From positions 1-64,000 of the forward strand of contig NZ_AHIL01000012.1 of NCBI RefSeq assembly GCF_000241525.1: DNA of 64,000 nucleotides, read 5' to 3'. Origin of the DNA: Comamonas testosteroni ATCC 11996. GTDB lineage: Bacteria; Pseudomonadota; Gammaproteobacteria; Burkholderiales; Burkholderiaceae_C. The position numbers and the translations under genes were made by a program. Below are positions 1-9,128 of this stretch, in pieces. Under the pieces are notes generated by a model. That model did not search any database and was not told the DNA's origin. It was given only the letters and a program-made list of their open reading frames with translations. Within the stretch, counting starts at the first letter, position 1. Each line of letters starts with the position of its first letter.

Positions 1-894
1 GAGGTTGGCCGCCGTCTGCTCGGTGCGTGCCGAGAGATCCTGGTTGCCCGTGGCAATCTGGCCCGAAGCCGAGGAGACGGATTCCACGCCCGAGCGCACC
101 TGGCCAACGACGGAGCGCAGACGCTCAGCCATGGTATTCAGGGACTTGAGCAGACGACCCAGTTCGTCATGACGGTCATTGCGTACCGTTGCCGTCAAAT
201 CGCCGGCAGCGATGGAGTCGGCCAGAGTTACCGCCTCATTTAACGGAGCGATGATCGAGCGCAGGATCAGAGCCGCCATCGCCAGGCCCAGCAGAACGAT
301 CAGGCCGCAGACCAGACCGATAGCCACATAGGCCTGAGACTGGCGTGCTTCGCCATCGGCAATCGCGCGCTGGCTGCGTTGCTCCTGCAACTGCACAAAC
401 TTGCGCTGCGCATCCACGTATACCTTGGCGTTGGGACGCAGCTGCTTCTCAACCAAATCGAAGGCCGCCGCAAAATCATTGTCCTTGCGCGCGGCCTGCA
501 CGGCGGCATTGCTCTCCAGCGTCGCGCGCCTGCGCTCGGCGACCTCGTCCAGCACCTTGCGTGATTCATCGTCAGTGACCAGCTCGTTGAGCTTTTTCTG
601 CAGTTCGGTGATATGCGCAATCCCGTCACTCATCAGCTTGCGCTGCTGCTCCACCAGGTTTTCCTCGGAGGAAATGGCCGCGACGATGGAGCGATCCACG
701 CTTTGCTCGGTCAGATGACGCCACTCGCTGGCAATGTTGGCAGCCATTCGGGTACGTGTGGCCTCCTTGGAGATGCTCACGTACACGCGATCCAGATAGA
801 TCAGACTGCCCGCAGACACCAGCAACAAACCCGCCAGCAAGCCAATCACCAAAGCCCACAGCTTTTGTGACACAGAGAACTGATTCAATTTCAT
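1..894 (-). CDS. Methyl-accepting chemotaxis protein, C-terminal part beyond the left edge
   Basis: Inner-membrane chemoreceptor that would signal to CheA/CheW. The 298 visible residues start at an ATG (892-894). They show a first membrane segment at about residues 11-33, a helical periplasmic domain of about 155 residues, a second membrane segment near 190-210, a HAMP domain with the typical APL...LADSIAAGDLT pattern, and the start of the cytoplasmic signalling helix (NQDLSARTEQTAANL). The conserved signalling tip and methylation region lie outside the window. The helical sensor looks like a four-helix-bundle type, so the ligand cannot be predicted. No operon partner is visible; the next gene is divergent. 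Confidence 0.93.
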   Translation of the reverse strand, partial: MKLNQFSVSQKLWALVIGLLAGLLLVSAGSLIYLDRVYVSISKEATRTRMAANIASEWRHLTEQSVDRSIVAAISSEENLVEQQRKLMSDGIAHITELQKKLNELVTDDESRKVLDEVAERRRATLESNAAVQAARKDNDFAAAFDLVEKQLRPNAKVYVDAQRKFVQLQEQRSQRAIADGEARQSQAYVAIGLVCGLIVLLGLAMAALILRSIIAPLNEAVTLADSIAAGDLTATVRNDRHDELGRLLKSLNTMAERLRSVVGQVRSGVESVSSASGQIATGNQDLSARTEQTAANL

Positions 895-1083
895 TTTTTA
901 TCCATCTCAATAGATCAAGCAACACCGTGGCAGCCTTAACGAATTCAGAAACTCACAAGCGCTGTAGCCAATCCTTAATCGGCATCCTGGCGAGAGATTT
1001 AAGCTTTGTTACAAGCTACGACCGCAACAGCGCTCGTGCTATGACACCAATCATGATTGCGTACAGCCGCCTACAATCAAGCC

Positions 1084-1947
1084 GTGCCCAAAACCTATCT
1101 GAACGCCGATCTGCACTGTCACTCCGTCGTCTCCGACGGCACTCTGACGCCCGAGCAACTGGCTCTGCGTGCTGCCGAGCGAGGGGTGGAGCTCTGGGCG
1201 CTGACCGATCATGACGAAGTCGGTGGCCAGCACCGGGCAGCAGCCGCAGCCAGGTCAGCGGGGCTGGACTATCTGACAGGCACTGAAATTTCCGTCAGCT
1301 TCTCGGGCAGCGGCGTACATATCGTGGGCCTGGGCTTTGACGCCGAAAACGCAGCGCTGACCCAAGGCCTGTACGACACGCGCAACGGCCGCGGCCCACG
1401 CGCCCGCGAAATGGCCAGGCAGCTGGAACTGGCTGGCATTCCCGGCGCCTATGAAGGAGCGCTGCGCCATGCAGGCAACCCCGAGCTGATCTCGCGCACC
1501 CACTTTGCACGCTTTCTCGTGGAGAGCAGAGTCTGCAGCGACACCTATGAAGTCTTCAAACGCTATCTGACAGAAGGCAAGCCCGGTTATGTCGCCCATG
1601 TCTGGGCGAATCTGGAGGATGCCGTGCGCTGGATCGTGGATGCAGGCGGCGTCGCCGTGATTGCTCACCCAGCACGTTACGACTTGAGCCGCAACGAGGA
1701 ATATGCACTGTTTTCCAAGTTCAAGGAACTCGGCGGCCAGGGCGTGGAGGTCGTGACCGGCAGCCATCGCCCACACGAATATGCGATCTATGCCGATCTG
1801 GCCCTGGAGTTCGGACTGGCCGCATCGCGCGGCAGCGACTTTCACAGCCCCGATGAATCGCAGATAGACCTGGGGCAGCTGCCCTATCTGCCCAGCCAGC
1901 TCAAACCCGTCTGGGAGCTGCTGCAGGACCGCATACAGCGTGCATAA
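1084..1947 (+). CDS. PHP-domain phosphoesterase (YciV/RNase AM-like)
   Basis: 287-residue metal-dependent phosphoesterase of the PHP family. Metal ligands are visible: H11-x-H13 in ADLHCHS, the TDHDEV motif near residue 42, AHPARYD in the middle and GSDFHSP near the end. The E. coli relative YciV (RNase AM) is a 5'-3' exonuclease acting on RNA ends and 3',5'-bisphosphonucleotides, so a similar role is inferred. I chose the GTG at 1084, because homologues as I recall them begin with residues like PKTYLNADLHCHS; a TTG at 1057 would add nine residues. There is no Shine-Dalgarno, but TACAAT lies 6 nt before the GTG, suggesting a leaderless mRNA. The gene runs into the YciO-like gene 18 nt downstream. 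Confidence 0.88.
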   Translation: MPKTYLNADLHCHSVVSDGTLTPEQLALRAAERGVELWALTDHDEVGGQHRAAAAARSAGLDYLTGTEISVSFSGSGVHIVGLGFDAENAALTQGLYDTRNGRGPRAREMARQLELAGIPGAYEGALRHAGNPELISRTHFARFLVESRVCSDTYEVFKRYLTEGKPGYVAHVWANLEDAVRWIVDAGGVAVIAHPARYDLSRNEEYALFSKFKELGGQGVEVVTGSHRPHEYAIYADLALEFGLAASRGSDFHSPDESQIDLGQLPYLPSQLKPVWELLQDRIQRA

Positions 1948-1965
1948 ATCACAGAGAGAGATTGC

Positions 1966-2610
1966 ATGACCATCGTTTTTGAAGTCTACCCAGAGAACCC
2001 GCAACCGCGCATCATCAAGCAGGCGGCAGACATGCTGCGCAAGGGTGCCATTCTTGCAGTACCCACCGACTCCAGCTATGCCCTGGTCTGCCACCTGGAT
2101 GACAAGAGCGCCGTGGACCGCATGCGCCGCATCCGGCAGATCAACGACAAGCACCACCTCACGCTGCTGTGCCGCGACCTGTCCGAGCTGGCCAACTATG
2201 CCCGCGTGGACAACCGCCAGTACCGCTTGCTCAAGCTGGCCACGCCAGGCCCCTACACCTTTATTCTTGAAGCCAGCAAGGAAGTACCCAAGCGCCTGAG
2301 CCATCCTTCGCGCAAGACCATCGGCCTGCGGGTGCCGGATCGCAAGGGTCTGCAGCTGCTGCTGGAAGAACTGGGCGAGCCCTTGCTGGCCACCACCTTG
2401 ATTGCGCCCGGTGAGACCGAGCCGCTCAATGATGCCGAGTCGATTCTGGAGCGCTTCCCCCATGAGCTGGACGCAGTGGTCGACTCCGGTGCCTGTCCGC
2501 AGCAACCCACCACGGTGCTGGACCTCACGCCCATGGCCTTGAACAATTCGCCCGTCGTGGTGCGCCAGGGCATGGGCAGCCTGAAAGACATAGGCCTTCA
2601 GCCCGAATAA
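1966..2610 (+). CDS. Sua5/YciO/YrdC-family protein (threonylcarbamoyl-AMP synthase-like)
   Basis: 214-residue YrdC-fold protein. Family members bind double-stranded RNA, and some (TsaC/Sua5) make threonylcarbamoyl-AMP for the t6A37 modification of tRNA. Visible motifs are the N-terminal PTDSSYAL segment, KHHLTLLCRDLSELANYA, the PGPYTFIL segment and KTIGLRVPD. Length and the DKHHLTLLCRDL block resemble the YciO subgroup more than TsaC, so the enzymatic role is uncertain. A purine-rich stretch (AGAGAGAG) precedes the ATG. The pairing with the upstream PHP gene recalls the yciV-yciO neighbourhood of enterobacteria. Confidence 0.87.
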   Translation: MTIVFEVYPENPQPRIIKQAADMLRKGAILAVPTDSSYALVCHLDDKSAVDRMRRIRQINDKHHLTLLCRDLSELANYARVDNRQYRLLKLATPGPYTFILEASKEVPKRLSHPSRKTIGLRVPDRKGLQLLLEELGEPLLATTLIAPGETEPLNDAESILERFPHELDAVVDSGACPQQPTTVLDLTPMALNNSPVVVRQGMGSLKDIGLQPE

Positions 2611-2620
2611 GCGCGGCCTC

Positions 2621-2944
2621 ATGCAGGAAAAGCAGCTGCCGCAAGACTTTGTCCAGCGCCACTGGCCCTGGCTCATGGGCTTTTTGTGCGCGTACTCGGT
2701 GATGGTGGCTGTGCTGTTCTGGCAGGCGTCTCAGTCATGGCTGATCTATGCCCTGGCCACCCTCTGGACGGCGTGGGCAATCAGAGCCTATGGCAAAGAC
2801 CAATCATTCCATGTCTCTCCAGGACTGTCGGCACATGAGGATGACTCCATGCTGCGCCGCAGAGTCCTGCTGGGAACAGCTATCTGCCTCCATTTCGGCT
2901 TTACCGTCGTAGCCATTTACGGCTCTGTGCACGAAATTCGCTGA
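2621..2944 (+). CDS. Small membrane protein of unknown function
   Basis: 107-residue protein starting 10 nt after the YciO-like gene, so probably its operon partner. Three hydrophobic stretches are visible: about residues 17-34 (LMGFLCAYSVMVAVLFW), 40-54 (LIYALATLWTAWAIRAY) and 84-102 (LLGTAICLHFGFTVVAIY). The middle loop is polar and acidic. No catalytic motif was recognised. It ends one base before the stop of the convergent chemoreceptor gene, so the two transcripts meet tail to tail with no room for a terminator. Confidence 0.7.
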   Translation: MQEKQLPQDFVQRHWPWLMGFLCAYSVMVAVLFWQASQSWLIYALATLWTAWAIRAYGKDQSFHVSPGLSAHEDDSMLRRRVLLGTAICLHFGFTVVAIYGSVHEIR

Positions 2945-2945
2945 A

Positions 2946-4202
2946 TCAAAGCTCTTCATAGGCCAGCTCGCGGGCACGAGCCGGACGCGCCTGAGTGGCC
3001 ACAGCTGCGCGCGGAGCTGGCATGGCAGAAGGAGCCAGACCAGGCGACTCATCGTCATCGAGTTTGAAGGCACCCACCGCCTGCTGCAGATCCTGCGTGC
3101 GCGCATTGAGCGCAGCAGCGGCCTGCGTGGCCTGCATGACCAGGGCGGCATTTTCCTGATTGGTGCTGTCCATGTGAGCCACGGCCGTATTCACATGGGC
3201 GATGCCCTCGCTTTGCTGCTGCAGTGCACCGGAGATTTCGCTCAGCAGGCCTGTGACCTGGCCCACGGACTGCATGATTTCCTTCATGGTGCTACCTGCC
3301 TGGCCCACCAGGCCAGAGCCGCTTTCAACCTGAGTCACGCTGGCCGTGATCAGCTCCTTGATCTGCTTGGCCGCTTCGGCACTGCGCTGCGCCAGCGAGC
3401 GCACCTCACTGGCCACCACGGCAAAGCCACGCCCCTGCTCTCCGGCACGCGCCGCTTCAACGGCCGCATTGAGGGCCAGGATATTGGTCTGGAAGGCGAT
3501 ACCTTCAATGACCTGAATGATGTCCACAATCTTGCGCGAGCTGCCGCTGATGGCATCCATGGTGTGAACGACCTGGTCCACCACATCACCGCCACGTCCG
3601 GCCGTGGCCGATGCTGTGACCGCTAGAGAACTGGCCGAATGAGCACGCTCTGCGTTCTGGCGCACGGTGACGGTGAGCTGCTCCATGCTGGCTGCGGTTT
3701 CGGTCAGCGCGCTGACCTGCTGCTCGGTACGGCTGGAGAGGTTGGTGTTGCCTGCATCAATCTCGTAGGCCGAAACGGCCAGCGAATCAGTGGACTGCTT
3801 GATACGGCCCACCAGCTCGGTCAGCGTGTCTTCCATGGTGCTCAGTGCCGTCAGCAAACGTCCGAACTCGCCTTCGGCATTGGAAGAGAACTCCTTGCTC
3901 AGATCACCTGCCGCCACGGTCTCGGCAATCAGGATGGCTTCCTGCAGGGGCGCGACGATGCGGCGGCGCAGGCTGACCCACGACCAGGCGCAGGAAATGC
4001 AGACCCAGGCCCCCAGTGCCAGCAGCCACCAGCGCGAACGCTCCACCTCGGCCATCAGGCTCTCGGACTGCTGCGCCGTCAGCGATCCCGCCTTGAGCAC
4101 CTCCAGCACATCGGACATTGCTGACCATGCAATTCCCATCAAAGCCAGCACAAAAACGCTGATGCTGACAAACGCGATCACCAGTCGCTTGCTTACCGTC
4201 AT
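2946..4202 (-). CDS. Methyl-accepting chemotaxis protein with a very short periplasmic loop
   Basis: 418-residue chemoreceptor. Membrane helices are at about residues 7-29 and 59-80, followed by a HAMP domain (about 80-132) and the MA signalling domain. The conserved hairpin tip is seen in [21 protein letters not shown]. Only about 30 residues separate the two membrane helices, so there is no room for a usual Cache, PAS or four-helix ligand domain; it may respond to membrane, redox or internal signals (inference). There is no C-terminal NWETF-type CheR tether. AAGGGG upstream of the ATG serves as ribosome-binding site. The second receptor gene in the window lies 2 kb away, but the sensors differ. 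Confidence 0.93.
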   Translation of the reverse strand: MTVSKRLVIAFVSISVFVLALMGIAWSAMSDVLEVLKAGSLTAQQSESLMAEVERSRWWLLALGAWVCISCAWSWVSLRRRIVAPLQEAILIAETVAAGDLSKEFSSNAEGEFGRLLTALSTMEDTLTELVGRIKQSTDSLAVSAYEIDAGNTNLSSRTEQQVSALTETAASMEQLTVTVRQNAERAHSASSLAVTASATAGRGGDVVDQVVHTMDAISGSSRKIVDIIQVIEGIAFQTNILALNAAVEAARAGEQGRGFAVVASEVRSLAQRSAEAAKQIKELITASVTQVESGSGLVGQAGSTMKEIMQSVGQVTGLLSEISGALQQQSEGIAHVNTAVAHMDSTNQENAALVMQATQAAAALNARTQDLQQAVGAFKLDDDESPGLAPSAMPAPRAAVATQARPARARELAYEEL

Positions 4203-4429
4203 ATCGATCCCCTTGCCCTGTCCTGCCGAACGCCGTGTTATGTATTGATTTCATCAACCCACACAAAACCTGTTCCGCCTTGCAGGCAGCAACCGCGGAT
4301 TTGCGCGAGTTGCATTTTGCAACATCTGGTTTACCACACAACTATGTGCAACCCGCATTTCTGCAACAGCAAACCGGCTTGTCCCGGCACAAGACAGCAG
4401 CTTGGCGCGTCGTCTGAGACAATCAACAC

Positions 4430-5098
4430 GTGGAACTCACCGAACTCATACAAACCGTACTGATTTACGCACTGCCCGTGCTGTTCGCCATCACCATTCA
4501 TGAGGCGGCGCACGGCTATGCTGCGCGTCACTTTGGCGACAACACGGCAGCCATGATGGGGCGCATCACGCTCAACCCCATCAAGCATATCGATCCCATC
4601 GGCACCATCTTGATGCCGCTACTGCTGTATTTCGCTACCTCGGGCGCGTTTCTTTTCGGCTACGCCAAGCCCGTGCCCGTTCGCTTTGACCATCTGCGCC
4701 ACCCCAAGCGCGACATGATCTGGGTAGCGCTGGCCGGTCCCGCCTCCAATTTCGTGCAGGCCGTGTTCTGGGGTCTGCTGCTGATCGTCCTGGTAGGTTC
4801 AGGTCTGCACGAGCGCTTTTTCCTGGAGATGTGCCGCGCCGGCATTCTGGTCAATCTGGTGATGTGGGCGTTCAATCTCTTTCCGTTGCCGCCTCTGGAC
4901 GGCGGCCGCATTCTGGTCGGTCTGCTGCCCTGGAAACAGGCGCAACTGGTGGCGCGTGTCGAACCCTATGGCTTTTTCATCGTCATGGCACTGGTGATTG
5001 CCGGCGTGGTCGGCAGCTACTGGCTGCGCCCGTTGATGAGCCTGGGCTACTCGGCCATCGATCTGATCCTCTACCCCTTCATGGCCTTGCTGCGCTGA
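4430..5098 (+). CDS. Site-2 protease family (M50) membrane metalloprotease
   Basis: 222-residue polytopic membrane protein of the M50 family. The zinc motif HEAAH lies near residue 24 in the first helix, and the second motif NLFPLPPLDGGRIL lies near residue 146. Between them are four or five hydrophobic segments. Such minimal S2P proteins cleave substrates within the membrane; the target is unknown. The start is GTG at 4430, with GACAAT exactly 6 nt before it and no Shine-Dalgarno, one of several candidate leaderless genes here. It sits directly upstream of trpS, a neighbourhood I recall from other beta-proteobacteria. Confidence 0.9.
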   Translation: MELTELIQTVLIYALPVLFAITIHEAAHGYAARHFGDNTAAMMGRITLNPIKHIDPIGTILMPLLLYFATSGAFLFGYAKPVPVRFDHLRHPKRDMIWVALAGPASNFVQAVFWGLLLIVLVGSGLHERFFLEMCRAGILVNLVMWAFNLFPLPPLDGGRILVGLLPWKQAQLVARVEPYGFFIVMALVIAGVVGSYWLRPLMSLGYSAIDLILYPFMALLR

Positions 5099-5140
5099 AC
5101 CCCGCGCCTGGTCTGCTACTGATATCTGTTGTTGATCCCT

Positions 5141-6442
5141 ATGAGCACTACCCGTTTTCTGACCGGCATCACCCCCAGCGGTACCCCACACCTGGGTAAC
5201 TACGCAGGCATGATGCGCCCCGCCATCGAAGCCAGTCGCGACAAGAATGTGGAGAACTTCTACTTTCTGGCCGACTACCACGCGCTCATCAAGTGTCAGG
5301 ACCCCGAGCGCGTGCAGCGCTCGACCATCGAAATCGCCGCCAGTTGGCTGGCCGCCGGTCTCGACCCCGAGCATGTGACCTTCTACCGCCAGTCGGACAT
5401 CCCCGAGATTCCGGAGCTGACCTGGTTCCTGACCTGCGTGACCGGCAAGGGCCTGCTTAACCGCGCCCACGCCTACAAGGCGGCGGTGGACAAGAACAAT
5501 GCATCCGGCAGTGAACCTGACGACGGGGTGACCGCCGGTCTTTTCATGTACCCCGTGCTCATGGGTGCCGACATTCTGATCTTCAACGCCAACAAGGTTC
5601 CTGTGGGCCGCGATCAGGTGCAGCATCTGGAGATGGCGCGCGACATGGCGTCGAGCTTCAACCACATCTACGGCAGCGAGTACTTCACGCTGCCTGAGGC
5701 CGTGGTGGAGGAGTCTGTCGCCACCCTGCCCGGCCTTGACGGCCGCAAGATGAGCAAGAGCTACAACAACACGATTCCGCTGTTTGCGCCGCGTGAACAG
5801 CTCAGAAAGCTCATCAACAGCATCACCACCGACTCGCGCGCCCCCGGCGAGGCCAAGGAAGTCGAAGGCTCGGCCCTGTTCCAGATCTATCAGGGCTTTG
5901 CCAGCGAAGAGGAAAGCGCCGCCCTGCGCCAGCAATATGCCGAAGGCATTGCCTGGGGCGATGCCAAGCAGATCCTGTTCGAGCGCATCGACCGTGAAAT
6001 CGCCCCCATGCGCGAGCGCTATGAATACCTGATTGCCCACCCCGCAGAGCTGGAAGAGATTCTTCAGGCCGGTGCCGTCAAGGCACGCAAGCTGGCGACG
6101 CCTTTGCTGCAGCAGCTGCGCGGCGCCGTGGGCATCCGCAATCTGGCACAGGCCAGCAAAGCCAAGACCAAGGCCGCCAAGACTGCACTGCCCCAGTTCA
6201 AGCAGTATCGCGAATCCGATGGCCAGTTCTACTTCAAGCTGGTGGCCGCTGACGGTCAGCTGCTGCTGCAAAGCCTGGGCTTTGCAGCCCCCAAGGAAGC
6301 GGGGCAGAGCATTGCCCAGTTGCAGCGCGAAGGCGCGACGGCTCTGGCCGCCATCAAGCCGCGCCTGCAGACACTGGATGGTGTCAGCGATGACCTGGTG
6401 ATCCAGGCTCTGGAACAACTGCGTGAGGCGGCCGAGCAATAG
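5141..6442 (+). CDS. trpS: Tryptophanyl-tRNA synthetase
   Basis: 433-residue class I synthetase that charges tRNA-Trp in the cytoplasm. The first signature appears as TPSGTPHLGNY (residues 11-21, HIGH equivalent) and the second as GRKMSKSYNN near residue 203. The protein is about 100 residues longer than the E. coli enzyme, with an extra C-terminal part from about residue 330 on, which I recall as usual for the beta-proteobacterial form. The ATG at 5141 was chosen over an in-frame TTG at 5129 because the sequence then begins MSTTRFLTGITPSG. The gene follows the M50 protease by 42 nt. Confidence 0.96.
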   Translation: MSTTRFLTGITPSGTPHLGNYAGMMRPAIEASRDKNVENFYFLADYHALIKCQDPERVQRSTIEIAASWLAAGLDPEHVTFYRQSDIPEIPELTWFLTCVTGKGLLNRAHAYKAAVDKNNASGSEPDDGVTAGLFMYPVLMGADILIFNANKVPVGRDQVQHLEMARDMASSFNHIYGSEYFTLPEAVVEESVATLPGLDGRKMSKSYNNTIPLFAPREQLRKLINSITTDSRAPGEAKEVEGSALFQIYQGFASEEESAALRQQYAEGIAWGDAKQILFERIDREIAPMRERYEYLIAHPAELEEILQAGAVKARKLATPLLQQLRGAVGIRNLAQASKAKTKAAKTALPQFKQYRESDGQFYFKLVAADGQLLLQSLGFAAPKEAGQSIAQLQREGATALAAIKPRLQTLDGVSDDLVIQALEQLREAAEQ

Positions 6443-6521
6443 CTCCTCGCTGCCCGATGGACGCTGCCTCTGCATTCAAAGGACAGCGTGGATGCAATCC
6501 TTCGCACTAAAGGAACTACCG

Positions 6522-7232
6522 ATGCGTATTGCTGCTCTGGATGACGATCCACTACAACTGGAACTGTTGCAACAAGTCGCGACGGAAGCCGGGCACAGCT
6601 GTCACTCCTACCTCAAAGGGGCAGCCCTGCAGCAAGCCCTGCGCCGCGAAAGCTTCGATTTGCTGCTGATTGACTGGGAGCTGCCCGATGTCAAGGGGCC
6701 CGATATCGTGCGCTGGGTGCGCGAGCAGATCAGCAAGGAAGTGCCGGTCATCTTTGTGACCCACCGCAGCGAAGAGGCCGACATTGTCGAAGGCCTGGCC
6801 TGTGGTGCCGATGACTTCATGATCAAGCCCGTACGTGCGGGCGAGCTGCGTGCTCGCATCTCCGCCCTGCTGCGCCGCGCCTATCCGCTGACAGCACAAA
6901 GCGTGCTGGACTTCGGTCCCTACCGCTTTCTCACCACCACCAATGGCATAGAGATGGACGGCCAGCCCGTGGAGGTCACGCACCGCGAATACACGCTGGC
7001 ACTGACGCTGTTCCAGAACCAGGGCCGTTTGCTCTCGCGCGATCATCTGCGCGAAGTCGTCTGGGGCCATAACGCCGAGGTGCAGTCACGCTCGCTGGAC
7101 ACCCATGTCTCGCGCCTGCGCAATCTGCTGAACTTGCGCGCCGGTCAGCCCTATGCCATTTCAGCCGTTTATGGCTATGGTTACCGCCTGGATGCCCCCG
7201 AAGCTGCGCAGCCCGCAGCCCCAGCTGCCTGA
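6522..7232 (+). CDS. OmpR-family response regulator
   Basis: 236-residue two-component regulator. The receiver domain has the acidic pocket DDD (7-9), phospho-acceptor D51 in LLIDWELPD and a conserved lysine in DDFMIKPV. The C-terminal half is a winged-helix DNA-binding domain (EYTLALTLFQNQGRLLSRDHL...VYGYGYRLD). The ATG at 6522 follows AGGA at a proper distance; a longer frame upstream has no support. The LysM-FecR gene and the CHASE2 histidine kinase follow on the same strand, so the kinase is the likely partner. Confidence 0.93.
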   Translation: MRIAALDDDPLQLELLQQVATEAGHSCHSYLKGAALQQALRRESFDLLLIDWELPDVKGPDIVRWVREQISKEVPVIFVTHRSEEADIVEGLACGADDFMIKPVRAGELRARISALLRRAYPLTAQSVLDFGPYRFLTTTNGIEMDGQPVEVTHREYTLALTLFQNQGRLLSRDHLREVVWGHNAEVQSRSLDTHVSRLRNLLNLRAGQPYAISAVYGYGYRLDAPEAAQPAAPAA

Positions 7233-7263
7233 GTTCTGCAGCCCCCATAACCCGCCCTTAAAG

Positions 7264-9012
7264 ATGCCTGATTTACGTCAAAACCTCTTTTCCGTCCACT
7301 CCCCCATGCCTATTCTGGGTGCAGGCATGCTGTGGGTGGCGTTTGGAGGGATGACGGCAACAGGTCTGGCTCATGCCCAGATCACGCCCCGCGGCAACGA
7401 TGTCATTGCCCACCACGTGGTGACTGGAGATACGCTGGAGACGCTGGCAGCACGCTACCTGGGCGACCACATGCGCTGGACAGCACTGCAAAGCCACAAC
7501 AAAGTGGAAGACCCCTTGCGCCTGCGCCCAGGTTCGGTGCTGGAAATTCCCACGCGCCTGTTGCGCGCCGCGATGGCTTCGGTGGTGTTTGTGCAGGGCG
7601 ATGTGCAAAGCACACGCTCTGTGAGCCATCTCGCAGACTCCGTCAACGCGCCGCCGCAGCCTGTGCAAAAAGGCCAGCTGCTACAGGAGGGCGATTCGCT
7701 GCAGGTTCCCGCCAACGCCTTTGTCTCTGTGCGCCTGGCAGATGGCTCACTGGTGCGCGTGCAGTCCGAATCCGATGTCGAGCTGCGCCAGATGCGCCGC
7801 AAAGGCCGAGCCGGCACTCTGCAGTCCGTCATCGATCTGCGCGAAGGCGCGATTGAAGCAAAAGTGTCCAGACAGACCAATGGCGAGCGCCGCTTCGAAG
7901 TGCGCACCCCGGCGGCCTCGACCAGCGTGCGCGGCACCCAGTTTCTGGTAATGAGCGATGACGAGGGCCGCACGGCTGCTGCCGTCGACGAAGGCTCGGT
8001 CGCCGTACAGACGGGCCAGCCCTCAGCCTTGCTGAGGCCAGGTCAAGGTCTGTCCGTTTCCGCCAACGGCCAGATCGGCAGACCCACCGCCATGCTGGAG
8101 GCTCCCGATATTGCGGCCTGGCCCTCTCTTGTCGAAGACGCCAGCTGGGTCAGCCTGCCCCTGCCTGCCATGGCTGGTGCCGTGCGTTACCAAGTGCTGC
8201 TGGCTCAGGACAGGGAGCTGACCCAGATCGTGCGCGGCGGCATGTTCACCAGATCACCTGCACGCCTGACGGGAGTGGAAGACGGCAGCTACATTGCGGC
8301 CATTCGCGCCATTGACGCCAACGGCATTCCTGGCAAGCGCAGCCTGCAGGCATTGCGCATCAAAGCTCATCCGGTGCCGCCACTCTATGAGTCTCCAGCA
8401 CCTGAAGCCACCATCGGACAGGGCCAGCAAGGCCTGCAATGCACCCAGGTGGCGGAGGCCTCGGCCTACCGCATCCAGGTAGCTGCCGCCGACGGCAGCT
8501 TTGCCCAGCCGCTCATCGACGCCAACGACCTCAAGGACTGCGCCCTGCCTGCCGAGGCGCTGGCCAGGCTGCCTGTCGGCGAGTACCTGTGGCGCGTGGG
8601 CAGCATCCGCACGCTGGGCAACGGCCAGCCGGATGCGGGCCCCTTTGCCCCCCCTCAAAAGATGAAACTGGCCCTGGCACCCAAATCGCCCGAGCTGCAG
8701 ATCGGCGGCGCGCCCGGCGAAGGCAGCAGCCATATTCACTGGGCAGGTGAAGAGGGTCAACGCTACCGCATCGTGGTGGCAAGCGACGCCGGTTTTACGG
8801 CACCCCTGATCGACATCTGGGTGACCCAGCCTCAGTGGAGCACGCAGGACCTGCCTCCTGGCACCTACTATCTGCAGATGCAGGTTGAGGACGCCAACGG
8901 CCTGCGCAGCAATCTCTCTGCCGCGCGCCAATTCCAGACCGGCAACTGGGTGACCTCGTCCGAGGGGCAGACGATGACTTCCGGCGACGGTTCACGCCTG
9001 ATGCGCCAGTAA
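7264..9012 (+). CDS. LysM and FecR domain periplasmic protein
   Basis: 582-residue exported protein. A signal-like segment covers about residues 16-38 (...TGLAHAQ), followed by a LysM domain at about 50-96 (HHVVTGDTLETLAARYLGD...LEIP) expected to bind peptidoglycan. A FecR domain follows at about 150-255, with the typical TPAASTSVRGTQFLV segment, then several beta-rich, fibronectin-like repeats. It has no anti-sigma helix and no sigma-factor neighbour. Its place between a response regulator and a CHASE2 kinase suggests an envelope component of that signalling system (inference). The ATG at 7264 is chosen because the signal segment follows it; no clear ribosome-binding site is seen. Confidence 0.88.
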   Translation: MPDLRQNLFSVHSPMPILGAGMLWVAFGGMTATGLAHAQITPRGNDVIAHHVVTGDTLETLAARYLGDHMRWTALQSHNKVEDPLRLRPGSVLEIPTRLLRAAMASVVFVQGDVQSTRSVSHLADSVNAPPQPVQKGQLLQEGDSLQVPANAFVSVRLADGSLVRVQSESDVELRQMRRKGRAGTLQSVIDLREGAIEAKVSRQTNGERRFEVRTPAASTSVRGTQFLVMSDDEGRTAAAVDEGSVAVQTGQPSALLRPGQGLSVSANGQIGRPTAMLEAPDIAAWPSLVEDASWVSLPLPAMAGAVRYQVLLAQDRELTQIVRGGMFTRSPARLTGVEDGSYIAAIRAIDANGIPGKRSLQALRIKAHPVPPLYESPAPEATIGQGQQGLQCTQVAEASAYRIQVAAADGSFAQPLIDANDLKDCALPAEALARLPVGEYLWRVGSIRTLGNGQPDAGPFAPPQKMKLALAPKSPELQIGGAPGEGSSHIHWAGEEGQRYRIVVASDAGFTAPLIDIWVTQPQWSTQDLPPGTYYLQMQVEDANGLRSNLSAARQFQTGNWVTSSEGQTMTSGDGSRLMRQ

Positions 9013-9103
9013 AAACAATAGCTGCCAGCGCTTGAATTCCATGAAACTTCATAGGATTCATATCTTGATCGCTTATGTAGCAAGCGCTGGTAGATATTGT
9101 TTT
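9012..9103. repeat. Large imperfect inverted repeat of the AGCGCTT family
   Basis: Two 23-nt arms (9012-9034 and 9081-9103) match at 21 of 23 positions when one is inverted; each arm contains CAGCGCTTG or its complement and ends in AAAACAATA. The 46-nt centre holds GAATTCC and ATGAAACTTCAT. It lies between the FecR gene and the kinase gene and could fold into a long hairpin in RNA. Related pieces occur at 42778-42810, about 49505-49550, about 52906-52985 and about 61640-61690. Confidence 0.75.
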
Positions 9104-9128
9104 ATGTGCTTCTCACCGAATCGCCCAT

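Noticed and set aside
1057-1083. TTG start at 1057 for the PHP gene
   Set aside because: The added residues resemble nothing in the family, and the -10-like TACAAT would lie inside the coding region.
4799-6475. 558-codon open frame opposite trpS and the M50 gene
   Set aside because: Shadow frame of high-G+C coding sequence; it runs antisense through two well-recognised genes.
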